From: Tretioscincus oriximinensis
Lineage: Eukaryota; Chordata; Lepidosauria; Squamata; Gymnophthalmidae
Length of the DNA: 64,000 nucleotides
NCBI GenBank assembly: GCA_022410635.1
Contig: JAJVDF010000773.1
Location: 316,902 to 380,901, forward strand
Direction: 5' to 3'
The position numbers were made by a program, and so were the translations under genes. The notes under the pieces are model-generated. The model was not told the DNA's origin. It saw only the letters and a program-made list of their open reading frames with translations, and did no database searches. This document shows, in pieces, positions 23,400 through 35,030 of this stretch (positions within the stretch are counted from its first letter, which is position 1; every line of letters begins with the position of its first letter).

Positions 23400-25285
23400 T
23401 ATAGGTCATGATACTCACAGAGATGATTTTTCTTGGAGATCTAAGGCTTTTTTGAACTTACCTTTAGAGTTCCTTCAGAGCTTGTGGGTTTGGGTAACTA
23501 TTTTTTTTTTCTTTTATACTCCTACAGATGGAAGCATTTCTCTCCTAGCCCAGGAAAAGGAAGTGCAAAGGCAGCACTCTCTACCCTTTCTGTGTTTTAC
23601 TGGCTGTGACTGGCTGTGAAAATGCATCACATGACATGCAGTGCACAAGCACACTAGAATACAGCATTCATACTTTATGCAGGAATGTTTCCACAGTGTG
23701 GACTTAAAGGTAGTCTCTACAAGTTAAGTTTAAATTCAGTTCAAGGGTAAAAATGCTTTTGAACTGATTGGGAAGTAGTGCAACGTGAGTGCTCTGTTCC
23801 CAATCATTGCTTGGACTATTCATTAGATAGATTTGATATTTGACAATCATGTCCTCAATGATTCTCTAAGTTTCCAGCAAAGCTTCTTTTCAAAGAGAGA
23901 CCTGGAATGAACCTGAGGTTTTTCTGACTACACAGTTGTTACGCTATCACTGTTGTTCAAAAAGTTGATTTTCCTAACATTCATTGTAAAATCTGAAAAA
24001 ATTATTTTAGTTATTTGTTGTACAGATGGTATAGAAACACCCTGCAGCTGATTGGATTGGAGATGTGCAGAATTATGCAAAAGACATCCAGTTCTTCACG
24101 CTTGAAGAACTGGACTAAACCAGGAAACTTTTTTTCCTGGTTTAGTCCAGTTCTGCAGAACTGAAGATGAATTAAAAACATGCATGAGAACAACACCAGA
24201 GAGTGAGAGATTGGATAATCAGACACCTGGTTTCACCATACAATCATGAGAACAGTGCAAAGTTCTAACTGCTGTTTGCCTTGGTAAACTGTACACAAAT
24301 ATGTATCTCCTGCCTGATAGTTATGAAAAAAGAGTATGTATGTGGCATATAAATGTTGAAGTAATATAACTAAGTGCCTAAAGGGGATTGAGTATTAGCA
24401 ATTTTTTGTGTGATCTACATTCAGGTTAATAAAAACAAAAACACAAAACAGCCCCATTTAAAACATGAATGATGGAAACAGTCAGAACAGGAAGCATGTG
24501 TTTACTGTTTGTAGATGCCTCACGTACATAAAAGAATTGAGTATTTTGGGGGGTGGGCCTATGACAGAGATGGTTGGTCTATGGACAGCTGCCAGATTAC
24601 ACTACTTAGTGACAATTTTCCAAAAGATGGGTTTTCTGTGCAAATAGATTACTCAGAGCAGGAAAACTGATACAAAATTGCGCATAAAAATTTCCATGTG
24701 TTTAGATTTTGAAAGTTCAGCATTAATGAACTTCTATCCAGCTGTCGTGTTCTTTCTGTCTTTTATTTTTGTTGACTACTTGCCTAATGTGAGCATCTGG
24801 AGGGCAGTTATCATACCCACAGCAGGAAGTCATTTATTGGAACAGTTATCCTTGCTACATACACTTCTGTTCCAATAATCTATTCACTTTATAGGGTGCC
24901 TGAATGCTGCAGGACAAGAACTGATTGCAGAATGAAGGAAGCAAGTATATGGTGGGGAAAAAGAAGAAGAAAAGAATTGCCAGTAATTGAAATGTCACAG
25001 TACGTTAGGCAGGGCAGAGTAGGGTAACTGTTTCATTCAGAATATTCATTTCCAAAGGAGAAGAAAATTGCTACAGTAATTTCTGTCCCAGCTGAAAACT
25101 AATTACGTTTTTCATGTTGAGCTGATTTTGGGGACAATAATTATTATACATGATATCTGAATGTGTGGACGTGCCTTCAAAATGTCAGAGAATAGCTTTG
25201 TAAAGGCAGCAGTGAATGGATAGGGAAGGATGTGAATTATAAAGCCATGTAAAAGTGTCTGGACATGAAAAGATCAGTAGTTTTT
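23400..25285. other. No gene recognised; one strong hairpin
   Basis: AT-rich sequence. The hairpin at 24106-24154 is listed separately. Open frames at 24011-24226 (minus), 24465-24647 and 24678-24878 (plus) lack known motifs. Confidence 0.4.
24089..24163. repeat. Perfect 20-bp hairpin with outer inverted pieces
   Basis: The arm agaactggactaaaccagga at 24106-24125 is followed after 9 bases by its exact reverse complement at 24135-24154. Further out, cagttcttc at 24089 and gcagaactg at 24155 are also nearly complementary. It is not followed by a terminator-like context, and is more likely a MITE remnant or a replication-derived inversion. Confidence 0.75.
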
Positions 25286-25500
25286 AATTACATAAGAACA
25301 TAAGAAGAGCCATACTGGATTAGGTCACAGCCCATTTAGTCCAGCATTCTGTCTCACATAGAGGTCCACCAGATGCACCTGGGCTGCCTGAACAGAGGAA
25401 TGCACCTGTTCATGACTCCCTGCTCCATCCTGGAGGCAACATCCAGACATCCATCCTAGTACCCATTTATACCCTTGGTAGATTGTCTGATCTTAAGGAA
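25286..25500 (-). mobile_element. CR1 LINE 3' fragment, minus strand
   Basis: Plus sense reads ataagaacataagaagagcc, atactggattaggtcacagc, agatgcacctgggctgcctg and ccatttatacccttggtaga, the reverse complement of a CR1 3' end. Confidence 0.88.
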
Positions 25501-25769
25501 AGATTAAATATTTTGGTTAGAAGTTCAGCAATTTCACATTTGAGTTCTTGGGTGAATGCTGTCTGGCCCTGGGAATTTATTAATTTTTAGCTTATTAAGG
25601 CTAGCAAGGACCTCCTCCCTTGTTATCTCTATCCAGTTTAATTAATCTGATGTTCTTCCTGAGAAGACAAAATTCTATTTAATTCTTTTCAGTGACGGCT
25701 TCTGACTATGGGATTCCCATTTGCAAGAGCAAACATGACCACATTTCCTCAGATGTTCTTGATATCTAA

Positions 25770-26605
25770 GAACATTTTTTNAAATATTTTTATTGGATTT
25801 TTATATTAGAATCAACCAAACAGAAGAGAAAAATCAATACCATTAGTCCACAAGCATGGCACATCAATCCATAAAAATCAACACACGCATATTATCAAAG
25901 CTTAACTATATNCATATTTGGTTTTAGTCATGGTTATTATTTGGTTGCTATCCCCCCTCCATCCTCCTCCCACATCCNAGGAGAGAATATCCATTATATA
26001 CATAAATTATTACAGTCGTATAGTCTGAGTACACTTGTTAATTCTTAAGGTCTTAACACAATTTTTATTATTGCTAATAGTTCTGCCCCATTGATTATTT
26101 TGGCAATGGACCAGCAGTTTTTGCNAATTTTTCATTGTTTTGTTTGGCCTTAAAAAAGCATTTTTATTTTTTTCACTTAAAAAATCAGCTGTCATTTATT
26201 TAAGTCTTGCCATTTGGCTGAGTAGATATCTATCCTCCCGGGGGATATTATCACATCTAAAGCACATTATTAATTCGAAACTTAATTGTAATGTATATCC
26301 CAGAATATTTTGTACCTCTGTCCCAATACTATTCCAGAAGGATCTTACGAACGGGCATTCCCATAAAAGGTGTACATATATCCCTCTAGCTCCACACCCA
26401 TGCCAACACAGGGGTCTGAAGTTTGGAATCACATGAGATAAGTATGTAGGAGTTCTGCACCATCTACTGAGGATTTTCAATNGGAGTTCTTTTAATCTTG
26501 TGCTTTTAATCCTATCCAGAATTCCCCATTTACTTCTCATTTCTGTCTCTGTAACTGGTACATCGGTCGACCATAAAGCAGTCCAAGATATTATATTATC
26601 GTACA
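25770..26605 (-). pseudogene. L1-type LINE 3' end, minus strand, broken ORF2 C-terminus
   Basis: Plus sense starts with attttttnaaatatttttat, the reverse of a poly(A) tail and a ccaataaaaat-like end. The minus strand opens between about 26600 and 26196 and reads EMRSKWGILDRI, LKILSRW, PLCWHGCG, HLLWECP and VRSFW. This C-x-x-C...H...C array followed by FW is the C-terminal motif of L1 ORF2, as at 46.9 kb (CWHCG, WFECREVKKFW). Endonuclease and RT are missing, so the copy is strongly 5'-truncated. The start of the 193-codon open frame (26777) lies in an adjoining CR1 piece and is not the natural protein start. Confidence 0.82.
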
Positions 26606-26826
26606 GATGATCAGTGATTAAATGGGCTGAATCAGGCTGCAGCCCATTTAATCCAGCATACTTTTTCACACAGAGGCCCACCAATTGCACCTGGGAAGTC
26701 TCAAGCGTAAGGCAAAATCTTCTCTTGTTCTCGTCTTCCTGCAAATGGTATTTCAGGAATACTGCCCTGTGCTCCAACCCAGAGGCAGTATCAAGACATC
26801 CATCCTAGTAGCTATTTATACCCATA
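26606..26826 (-). mobile_element. CR1 LINE 3' fragment, minus strand, abutting L1
   Basis: Plus sense shows gcagcccatttaatccagca, cacacagaggcccaccaatt, aaatggtatttcaggaat and tatttatacccataag, the CR1 tail in reverse with substitutions. Its joining to the L1 piece creates a chimeric open frame by chance. Confidence 0.8.
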
Positions 26827-26869
26827 AGAAAATAAGAAGCTATATAAATATATATTTATAAAATTTTAG

Positions 26870-27110
26870 AATTGATATCGTTCATTCATTTATTTATATG
26901 GCACTCTCCATGTACAGAGTGCTGCACATGACAAAAAAGAAATGCAATATTACTAATATTAAAAACAAAGAAAAGCACTATAAGTTAAAATCAGTAATAC
27001 AATTAAAGAGGTAGCATGAGGTAGCATGATGGAGATGATCAGGGAGTAGATATCCTGCCCTTCACTGAAAGGTCCCAGGGCAGGTCACAATAAAATCAAT
27101 AAGAAACAGA
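26870..27110. mobile_element. SINE/LINE 3'-tail remnants
   Basis: A tail-like ttcattcatttatttatatg followed by gcactctccatgtacagag, and near 27050 atcctgcccttcactgaaag with ggtcccagggcaggtcacaa. These resemble reverse-oriented 3' ends of SINEs or LINEs but are too decayed to place in a family. Confidence 0.35.
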
Positions 27111-27321
27111 TAAAATAGACTGACTATCCGCATCCCCTTGTTCTGAAAAATTATAATCTGGTCTCAGAAGTGCAGGTTTGGACTAAAGAGGTGGGAAGAT
27201 TTTAGTGTATTAGTTTTGTTTCACATTATATATATTCATGTATCTAAGGTGGAGATTACAGACTCAACGCATTTATATATCACACAAAAATTTATTCAAG
27301 CCTATAAGCACACGTAGGAAA

Positions 27322-27782
27322 TAAGAACATAAGAACATAAGAAGAGCCATACTGGATCAGGCCACAGCCCATCGAGTCCAGCATTCTGTGTCACACAAAG
27401 GCCCACCAGATGCACCTGGGCAGTCCGAACAGAGGAAAGCAAAATATGCTGCTCCTGTTCGTGACTCCCTGCAAATGGTATTTCAAAAGTCCTGCCTGTT
27501 GCTCCATCCCGGAGGCTACATCCAGACAACTATCTTAGTATCCATTTATACCCTTAGTGTCCATAAACCTGTCTAGTCCTGTCTTGAAACTATCCAAGCT
27601 GTTAGCTACCNCTACCTCTTCAGGAAGTAAATTCCACAGGCCGATGACCCTCTGGGTGAAAAAATACTTCCCTTTGTCTGTTCTCACTTTTCTACCCAAC
27701 AGTTTTAAGGAGTGCCCTCTGGTCCTTGTGTTGTGTGATAATGATTTACCATCCCCTGATTTCTATTTAAAAAGGACTCTGT
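27322..27782 (-). mobile_element. CR1 LINE 3' part, minus strand, longest copy here
   Basis: Plus sense has aagaacataagaagagccat, aggccacagcccatcgagtc, agcaaaatatgctgctcctg, ccatttatacccttagtgtc, cttcaggaagtaaattccac, gggtgaaaaaatacttccct and agtgccctctggtccttgtg. This is the CR1 3' UTR and the very end of its coding region in reverse. It serves as the reference for the shorter copies at 25286, 49996, 51203 and 52897. Confidence 0.92.
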
Positions 27783-27789
27783 AGAAGAT

Positions 27790-29200
27790 GAATTCTTGCG
27801 AAGCAGTGTCATAACACCTTTGGAGACTAACAGGAGAAAGTTAGGCAGCATGAACCTTCCTAGGCAGGTCTACTTGATTAGATGCTATTTGGTAGAATGT
27901 CTAGGGTAAGTCCTGCCCATGACTCCAGATTATGAAGAGGTTGTCAATGAATCTTAACTGGAGGAGAGTTGTGAAGCATTGTTCTAGCTCACCCATGAAC
28001 ATATTGGCATATCGGTGTGCTATGCAGTGCCCGTGATTGTGCGATTAATTTGAAGATACGTGTTGTTGCGAAAAGTGAAATAGTTTTTTGGAAGAACAAA
28101 GTAACAGATCTTGGTGGCTAGTCTGACTGCTTGCAATCTATCTTTTTGGGGGATCTGGGCATGACAACGAAAACATCTATGTAACAATCTAGTTTTGTGC
28201 AGTGATCATCCAGAGGAATCCATATGGAGTTCTTTTTATGACTTTGACAAGTCTTATGTTATATATTGATGTGATGCTTGTCTTGGGATTGTGACAATGG
28301 GGGTGATCCCTGTGATTTGTTGTCATTGGATTGTGTCAACTATCCTTCAAATATTNCTTCAATCATAGATGGTGGAAGTAAGTCTCCAGCTCCCCATATA
28401 AAAATATATCATTTTTATGATTTGGAGGGACAGAAGGATAAGCCCCGTGATAAAGTAGACTTTTCTGTCTAGCTCAAAATATGGTTTGAGAAATTTACAG
28501 TGTTCATATTGAGTTTTATGGTATTTCTGTTGTGGGTTGTAGAGTTTTGTAGTAGTGAGAAAAGTTTTTTTTCTTCTTAATTGGTAGGGAAGAGCAATGT
28601 GTCTTGTGCATGGTTTTCCTGCTTCAGAGAAGTTGTATTCAAGAATGGCTTGCATAGAAGGTTGGTTTCTTATTTGTGCTTCCAGTTTGGAGATTTTTCT
28701 CTCAATATTTTCTTGTTTACTATAAAGTATGCTGATCAAACATTTTAGTAGTTCTTGGAGCCAGTTTGGGCTAGTGGTTGAGTATTGGACTCGTACCAAC
28801 GGTTCGATTCCCCACTCCTCCATGAAAGCCAGCAGGGTGACTTTTGGCCAGTCACAGTTCTTTGAACTCTCTCAGCCCCACCTACTCCACAGGGTGTCTG
28901 TTGTGGAGAAAGCAACAACAAGTTATGTGCACCACCCTATGGTTGGCTGCCCTGAGACCTTCGGGTATGGGGCGGGAAACAAGTAGAAATAAATAAATAA
29001 AATTTGTCACTAATCTGTATTATAGTGTAATCTTTAATGGGTTCCTCACCTGCAGTTCTTCCAAAATTATATTTTCTTGTGTGCACTTCTTAAAAAAGAT
29101 GACATCTGCCTGTGTTAGGGTCCTGGAGAGGTTGATGGATTTCCACTGTTTCTGTTTTCCATTGTTATAGAGTGGCTTATAATGGGATCTCGTAGCATCA
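27790..29200 (-). pseudogene. Penelope-like element fragment, minus strand, with SINE inside
   Basis: PLEs are retroelements with a reverse transcriptase and usually a GIY-YIG endonuclease. In plus sense a PLE terminus-like stretch lies near 27810-27890 (ggagactaacaggagaaag, gtctacttgattagatgc). From 27900 to about 28130 the sequence is a diverged copy of the RT region at 37800-38050 (tccagattatgaagaggttg, gtcaatgaatctta, atattggcatat). A minus-strand open stretch at about 28359-28720 is compatible with PLE residues upstream of the RT core; that part is inferred from position. The endonuclease is absent. A SINE (28757-29005) splits it, and PLE-like sequence seems to continue to about 29190. 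Many stops make it dead. Confidence 0.68.
28757..29005 (+). mobile_element. Sauria-type SINE, near full length
   Basis: Head ggagccagtttgggctagtg with gttgagtattggact, box B ggttcgattcc near 28801, body tggccagtcacagttctttg and tctcagccccacctactcc, then ggttggctgccctgagacc and tail aataaataaataaaa. It interrupts a PLE fragment, so it is younger than that copy. Confidence 0.9.
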
Positions 29201-29204
29201 TAGA

Positions 29205-29515
29205 AAATAACAAATAAAGCTAAGGAATCATTCAAAACCCCACTTTTTGAAAGAGCTGCACTGGATGCTAATCTGCCATCAAGCCCCAACAAGGTTAATT
29301 TATAAGGCTCTAAGTAACTTGGGGCCCAAATACCTAAAGGAATGCCTTCTCCCATATCAACCTGCTCTTGCCTTAAAGCTCTCTTGGTTGCATCACCCCT
29401 CTCAACAGCAAATGGAGTGAGAACCTGAGGCAGGATCTTCTCGGTGTTTCCCCCAGTCTATGGAATAATCTCCCTCTTGAGATGCATCAGACTGTATTCT
29501 TTTAGTAGTTCTTCG
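29205..29515 (+). mobile_element. L2/Rex-like LINE ORF2 C-terminal fragment
   Basis: Plus-strand translation gives ALHWMLICHQ, then IYKALSNLGPKYLKECLL and PYQPALALKL. The pattern LHW-L... YKAL..LGPKYL.. LPYQP is characteristic of the post-RT region of L2/CR1-superfamily LINEs, and the same LGPKYLK...LPYQP block recurs near 56350. No RT core is present here. Confidence 0.7.
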
Positions 29516-29522
29516 AATACTT

Positions 29523-29681
29523 TTCTCACCATTNAAAGGGACTCAAAGCGGCTTACAAGGGTATTTTGCCCGAAGGCTTACATTCTATCTTCCCCACCAG
29601 GCTGTGGTGGTTCCCAGTTATCTATTTGCAGTCAGTTGCAATTTCTTGCAATTCGTGCTTTCAAATAGCTGGGTATTAGCT
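29523..29681 (-). mobile_element. SINE fragment, minus strand (family of 1933)
   Basis: Plus sense reads cttttctcaccattnaaagg, actcaaagcggcttacaagg, aggctgtggtggttccca and cttgcaattcgtgctttcaa, matching 1950-2095. The tRNA head is missing. Confidence 0.8.
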
Positions 29682-29689
29682 GGGTATTA

Positions 29690-30436
29690 AGGCACCTAGC
29701 CTTTTAGACAGACACCACTGTTGAGTTTAGTTATTTTGTAGATAAAGGAAGCTGTAGCTACATTGCAAAAATGTAGCTTGGAAGGGTCCCTTGAAAGGGC
29801 ATAGAAATACATTTTCTCAGTTCTGAATTCTATTCTTCAAAGTGTATTTGTTCTTTGTAGTTTTTTCAGGAAAGTTCTTGCTATCTAGAATGACCTGGAC
29901 CTGACAGATAAGCACTGCCTGGGGTGATTAAAAGCCCAGGCTGAAATTTAAAGTGCTTTTTGATTGATACAGAACCACTGGAAAGGGCAATATTGCTATT
30001 TTAAACACATGCTGCAGCAGAATAATATGTCTCTGATCAGGCAAAATCTAATGCACAAAGTAGCCTTTGCTACATTGAAATCTTTATTTTTAAAATATAT
30101 GCAGACTTTTCCAATGATATTGGCTTCAAAATGTATCACAAATGTATACTGTGGGATAAATTATACATTACAAAATGCGCACTCCGATATATATAAAATA
30201 TGTTTGGGTATACGTATTTTTAAAGCTGCATGACAAGAAAACGTGCTTTAAATTTTTTTAATTCAGCTTTTGAAACAAAAATATATGGGTTAATGGGTTT
30301 GTTTTAAAACTCTTCATTTATTTCACTTTCAGCGATGACTGTGAAGAATATATCCAGAGGATTTACAATAAATAGTGAATCTAGTTTTTAGATGACAACA
30401 AGTGATGAATGATTCAAAAACCTTGCACCATGTGGC
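29690..30436. other. No gene recognised
   Basis: AT-rich. The 89-codon open frame at 29964-30233 has no recognisable motif. Confidence 0.4.
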
Positions 30437-30603
30437 TAGGGTTACCAGAAAAAAGGAGGACAGCACTCCTGCATCTTGAATGGATGTGTCAAGGAGGAAA
30501 TTTCACAAGATGCTGCAGACATTACAAACAACACCCTCTGAAATTTTCTCCTTGACACATCCACTAAAAATGCAACACTGCTATCTTTTTACTGGTAATC
30601 CTA
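30437..30603. mobile_element. MITE with inverted ends, tag-type termini
   Basis: It begins tagggttaccagaaaaaagg and ends ctttttactggtaatccta. Inside, tggatgtgtcaaggaggaaa pairs with ttttctccttgacacatcca. No coding sequence. The ends resemble those of the element at 53746. The flanks (catgtggc, cagatgac) are not a clear 8-bp duplication; a TA duplication is possible. Confidence 0.72.
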
Positions 30604-32319
30604 CAGATGACTGCTATTTGGGCATTTTTAAGTGGCATCTAAATGCTACTGAGTTGTGTCAGTGGAATTTGTGTCAGGAAGGTTCATTCACATGTCACAA
30701 GCAGATGTATTTCCCATAATGGCAGGGTAGGAAGGAGGACCTTCATCAATGGGCAATGCACTGGCAGAATTTATAGACATAAGCATTCCTTCAAGTAACT
30801 AGGTTCCACGTCATTGAAGGCTTTATGAATCATCTGGACAGCTAGTTTTCAATGAAACAAATGGAAGGCAGGATAGATTTTAACACAAACCAGTGATATA
30901 TGTCTCGGTCCATCATACCTGAAAGGAGGTGCAACACAGCAAAACAAACTGCTGTTTCCTGATTGGTTTTTAGAGCAGCTTCATTTATGGTACAGGACAT
31001 TTCTGTGATTTATTATTCTGTTTTGTCCACATTATCTTTTATTATTTATTACTGTAAATATTAGTTTATTACTTTCTTGGCATGTCTTTTGTTTAAATAG
31101 AAGCTTCTTCGTAGTGGCTACTGAGTTACATCCATTCATGTATTCTTGACAGACAAGAAAACCTTGTTTTGCTGTCCATATTCTGTCTGTACTTGCTTGA
31201 AAATGATCCCAAGGCTGAATAAGCAAGGCGCAAAACATCCATTATCGCAAATTGAGTTTCAATCGGTGACCTTGTTACCCTAATTCGTTTAATAATAATT
31301 AACAAGTAATAATAATGCTAATAATTGGGGGAAATTAGCTGAGAGCAAATTGTCACTCAGAGGTTGGGTATGCAGGATTTTGGCACCCATAGGATTTTGG
31401 GCTGCATTCACATTGCCCCGTAACACTGGTACAACTGCCCTCTGCCATTGCAGCAGCCCATGGAATCTTGGCATTAATGAATGACCATCCCAGTCACCCC
31501 GGAAATAGATTGGGGCCCTGAGGGGTTGGAAAAGTTTTTTGTTTTAGCCAGACCCCTTCTTTTTCCTCGCTACCCTGCATCTTGCCAAAGGGGTGACCAA
31601 GCCTGGCTGGTTCTTCCCCTCCATCCCCTTTGGGCCTTATTTCGGGTCTTATCAAAGCAGGTGAGAGGCAGGCAGGCGTAAGAGGTGGGGGACAGAGGGG
31701 AGGCAGCGGAGGAGGGGAGCAGCATTCGAGTGCAAGAAAGAAGCACACCACCGAATAGCTGCTGCCTCTCCCCCCTCTGCAGCTATGCTAGGAGGGATTC
31801 AGCAGTCGACACATGTGCTACGCAAACTCCTAATGTGGATATCGATGTGAAATTAGGCATCCACATCGGGTTCAATTTGGATCAATTTAAAGTGTTTTCC
31901 ATTCCATGTTAATGTATAGTGCATTTGCAGCCTTGGGGTGACAGATTTTAAGCTAACAGCCAAATAGTCATGAGATAAAGTTCCACAGAAATAGTTTTAT
32001 TAAAATAGCAAAATAAACATAAATATAGCAATAATCGACACAGTTTCAATGGGAATACACATACACACACTTTATGGCTAACAAGAAATAGTGAGAAAAG
32101 GGGCTTAGGTAGGAGGTAGGAGCTGCAAGTGATTGCCCTCAGTATAGTTAACATTTGTGCATAAATGCTGGGGTGAGATTAGGAGTTCAGGTAGAGGGAT
32201 AACATTGGGACATGTGGGTGTCCCAGACAGTATTGTGTGTTGGGATTGTCCATGGGACATATATTAATTGGCATATATATATTTAATATAAAATATACTT
32301 GGATTGACCTTTGCTAGCC
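30604..32319. other. No gene recognised; a GC-richer patch
   Basis: A purine-rich patch lies at 31640-31740 (gaggcagcggaggagggg). At 31395 gggctgcattcacattgccc resembles termini near 41026 and 41895, suggesting a DNA-transposon end. Otherwise plain. Confidence 0.35.
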
Positions 32320-33005
32320 AAAGTAAGGCCTGTAGGGAAATTTTGGAAAAAATCTCTGGTCAACCCAGCACAGGAGTAAACAGGAACAGCCAAATCACCC
32401 TTTCCTGACCTAAGGGCATACATTGCTCAAGAAACCTTGCCAGACTGAATGGATTAATTAGCACCCATTATGGTAAAGGAGCTATCTTTGTTTGACCAGG
32501 CTGTGCACCTGGGCTGAAACCATCAGCCTGATAGTGGCCTGGAGGTAAACCATTTAAGACCATTAAGACCATTTCTCCTGTGGGTGAGTCACTGGGTTCC
32601 TGTAATTAGAATAATAGCAAAGGCAAACAATGGCTAAAGAGGGTCCATCCTGTGTACCAACACCATACCATATTTGGCATTTCCTGACCAAGCTGCACCT
32701 CCTTGGGAGGAGAGAACCACGTCACATAGGTGTCACAACCTGGGTCCGCCCTGACCCACGTGTGCTGTACNTACCCCTTTTTGAACGTCATAATCTTTGA
32801 TACACGCCTTCTGATTTGAGTCAATAAAAGCCATTACACATGGTAGCTCGGGAGGACTCCATGACCCGTGGGCCTCCTGAAATTTCTTCCTGATCCGAGT
32901 TGTGTTGCCCGTGTGATTCCTGTTACACGTGTCTGTCTACTCCGGACCAAGCTGCCTTTGATTTCCGTAAGGCATCTAATAACGTGGAAAGCGAACACCC
33001 GTTAA
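32320..33005 (+). mobile_element. LTR-like segment, tentative
   Basis: A polyadenylation-like caataaaagcc at about 32822 is followed by a more CpG-containing stretch (ggtagctcgggaggactcc, cccgtgtgattcctg) resembling the R and U5 part of an LTR of retroviral type. I could not find matching TG...CA ends, a target duplication, a primer binding site or internal genes. It could instead be an unrelated repeat. Ends are guesses. Confidence 0.3.
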
Positions 33006-33747
33006 TTGTGGAGTGAGAATAAATAAAGGATATTCCAGACTGAGTGGAAAAGGAGATTAATGGTTGTTTTCATATGGTTTTCTCCTTGAGGACTTAATCA
33101 AAAGCCAGGGGCTATGAGGATACAATATTTTATCAGAAACATCAGTGAAGAGCAAGGAGTAAGCAGCCTCTCCCTTCAAAGGGAAAAAAAGTCCTTTTAA
33201 AATGAGGTTTGAGTTGCTGTGTGTAAAAATAAAGTTATATTTGAAAATAAGGCTACAATTGATACCTAGTGTTCAGAAAGTTATGGAGAAGTTGGCACAG
33301 GATGATTTAAGGTCAAGAGAGGAGATTAGCCTGGATTGGGGAGTGAGGGAGACTAGGGGAACTTCTTATTAAAGATAGGATGAGTGAATCAGAATAATGT
33401 TGAGAGTGTAATATATATCTTGTATTCTATATTTTATAGAATGATAACTAAAGGCTTAATTAAACTAGGATTTCAGAGCAAAACAAGTGTGTCAGCAGAT
33501 AATATTTGTAACTAAGTTCTTAGTTCCATTTCCTAGCAGCCAAGATCACTCTTTAAAGTAATCAATGGAAACTTTTTCTTTTCTTGAAGCTCATTGCAGG
33601 AGTTATCCTGGATGCAGATTATCTCACTGATTGGATTTCAGACTACTGTGTTGTTGCAGCACCCTCTGGGGTGGCCCCTTATGTCATCAGAAACTCAACC
33701 CTTACAAAGAGACTGGCCTTTTCTTAGGGTTTTATCCAAGCCCAAAA
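33006..33747. other. No gene recognised
   Basis: AT-rich sequence without repeats or motifs that I can name. Confidence 0.4.
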
Positions 33748-33829
33748 TATACTGCTCAAAACAATTAAGGGAACACTTCATGTTACACTGCTATGTTAAC
33801 GTGTTCCTTTAATTGTTTTGAGCATTATA
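33748..33829. mobile_element. 82-bp mariner-type mini element
   Basis: The left end tatactgctcaaaacaatta continues agggaacac; the right end gtgttcctttaattgttttg continues agcattata. The arms are about 30 bp and nearly perfect, leaving only about 22 bp between them. Ends start and finish with TA, as in Tc1/mariner elements. It is too short to encode anything and depends on another element's transposase. Confidence 0.85.
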
Positions 33830-34654
33830 TTTTATGATATTCATATTGTCATACAGCTCATAAGGCATACTTATGGCACACTAATGGCAGTGATCGCTGT
33901 GTTCTTCAGAGTGTCACCTTTATAAAGACATCTCATATTTGCTGGTATGATCTTTGTTATAGACATTAAAAGTCAAAAACTCTATTTGGATTTACCTTAC
34001 AACATTTTCTGGAATAAAGTAAAAGCCTAGTGCACTTTTGGGCACCAGCAGCTGACCTCTGAAAGTGCCTCTACTTTGGAAACGGCCACAGTGAAAGAAT
34101 ATAAAGCATCTAGTTGGAAAGCAGAAATTACAGGTTTGATATCTGGCCTTACGCCAGTAATAGCAAATCAGAATTTACAGAGAAACTGCATGAATATATT
34201 CATTGGGTATTGTCCTCAAATGTTGCATTTTTTAAAAAAGTACTAAAGAAAACAACAGAAGTAGCAATTTACTTTCACTTATTCAAAATACATCCAGTGT
34301 ATTTCTTTATTCTTTGCTCCCCAATTTCTTTATGTTAAATAATACCTTCAAGATTGGATTAATAACCTCAGATAGCTTTTGCAATTTTATTTCTCCAGGG
34401 TGTAGGTGCCATCAGACATTTTGTCAAGCGAGACAGATTGTTTGATTTGCTTGGCACTTTCCCCCCTGTTGTCACTCAAGGGCAGTTGAATTAATTCAAA
34501 CAAGTAGAGATGGCTGGCTTTGTGTTGTCAGAAAAGGGCACTTCCATCCATCTCTTGGCTATAAAAGAGCTGAGGCTCAGGTGGGGCTGGAACAATATTG
34601 CTTACTTTCATGCCATGTTGACTGCCTTCTGATGGGGGAATCTGAACTGCAAAA
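33830..34654. other. No gene recognised
   Basis: Ordinary AT-rich sequence; open frame at 34114-34338 has no motif. Confidence 0.4.
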
Positions 34655-35030
34655 CAGTGAAGTAGATCTAAATCTATATCACTGTTTTCCCTTGTTCCCT
34701 GCCTCATTTTGCTCCCATTTTGGCAGCCACATAGATTAGGGAGAAAGTGGAATTACCTTTTGCGCAGGTCTGACATTTTTTATTTTATTTCTGGTTTTGT
34801 GAAAGTTTTCACTTGCATAAAACCAAGGATTGGATCTTTGGGACTGCTGTTGACTTTAACTCTACTCAACAGGAAGATCCACCAAGATTCTATTGCTGCT
34901 GTAGATCTCATACTTAGAGGTGTTTCTGGCTATACAGAAGATCCCCAAGGATCTTACCAGTTGACCTGTAAGAATTTCTTGTTATAGGTCAACCAATTGT
35001 CAGAGTGCACTTAATGTGAATTGCAGCAAT
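34655..35030. repeat. Dispersed repeat, copy B (copy A at 18620-18985)
   Basis: Shares agatctaaatct, actgttttcccttgttccc, tgctcccattttggcag and ttgtcagagtgcacttaatg with copy A. A short hairpin lies at its left edge (cagtgaagtagat and atctatatcactg). Unknown family. Confidence 0.5.

Noticed and set aside
26196..26777. 193-codon minus-strand open frame as a host gene
   Set aside because: Its C-terminal part is L1 ORF2 (CWHGCG...WECP..FW) and its N-terminal part is reversed CR1; the fusion is an accident of adjacency.
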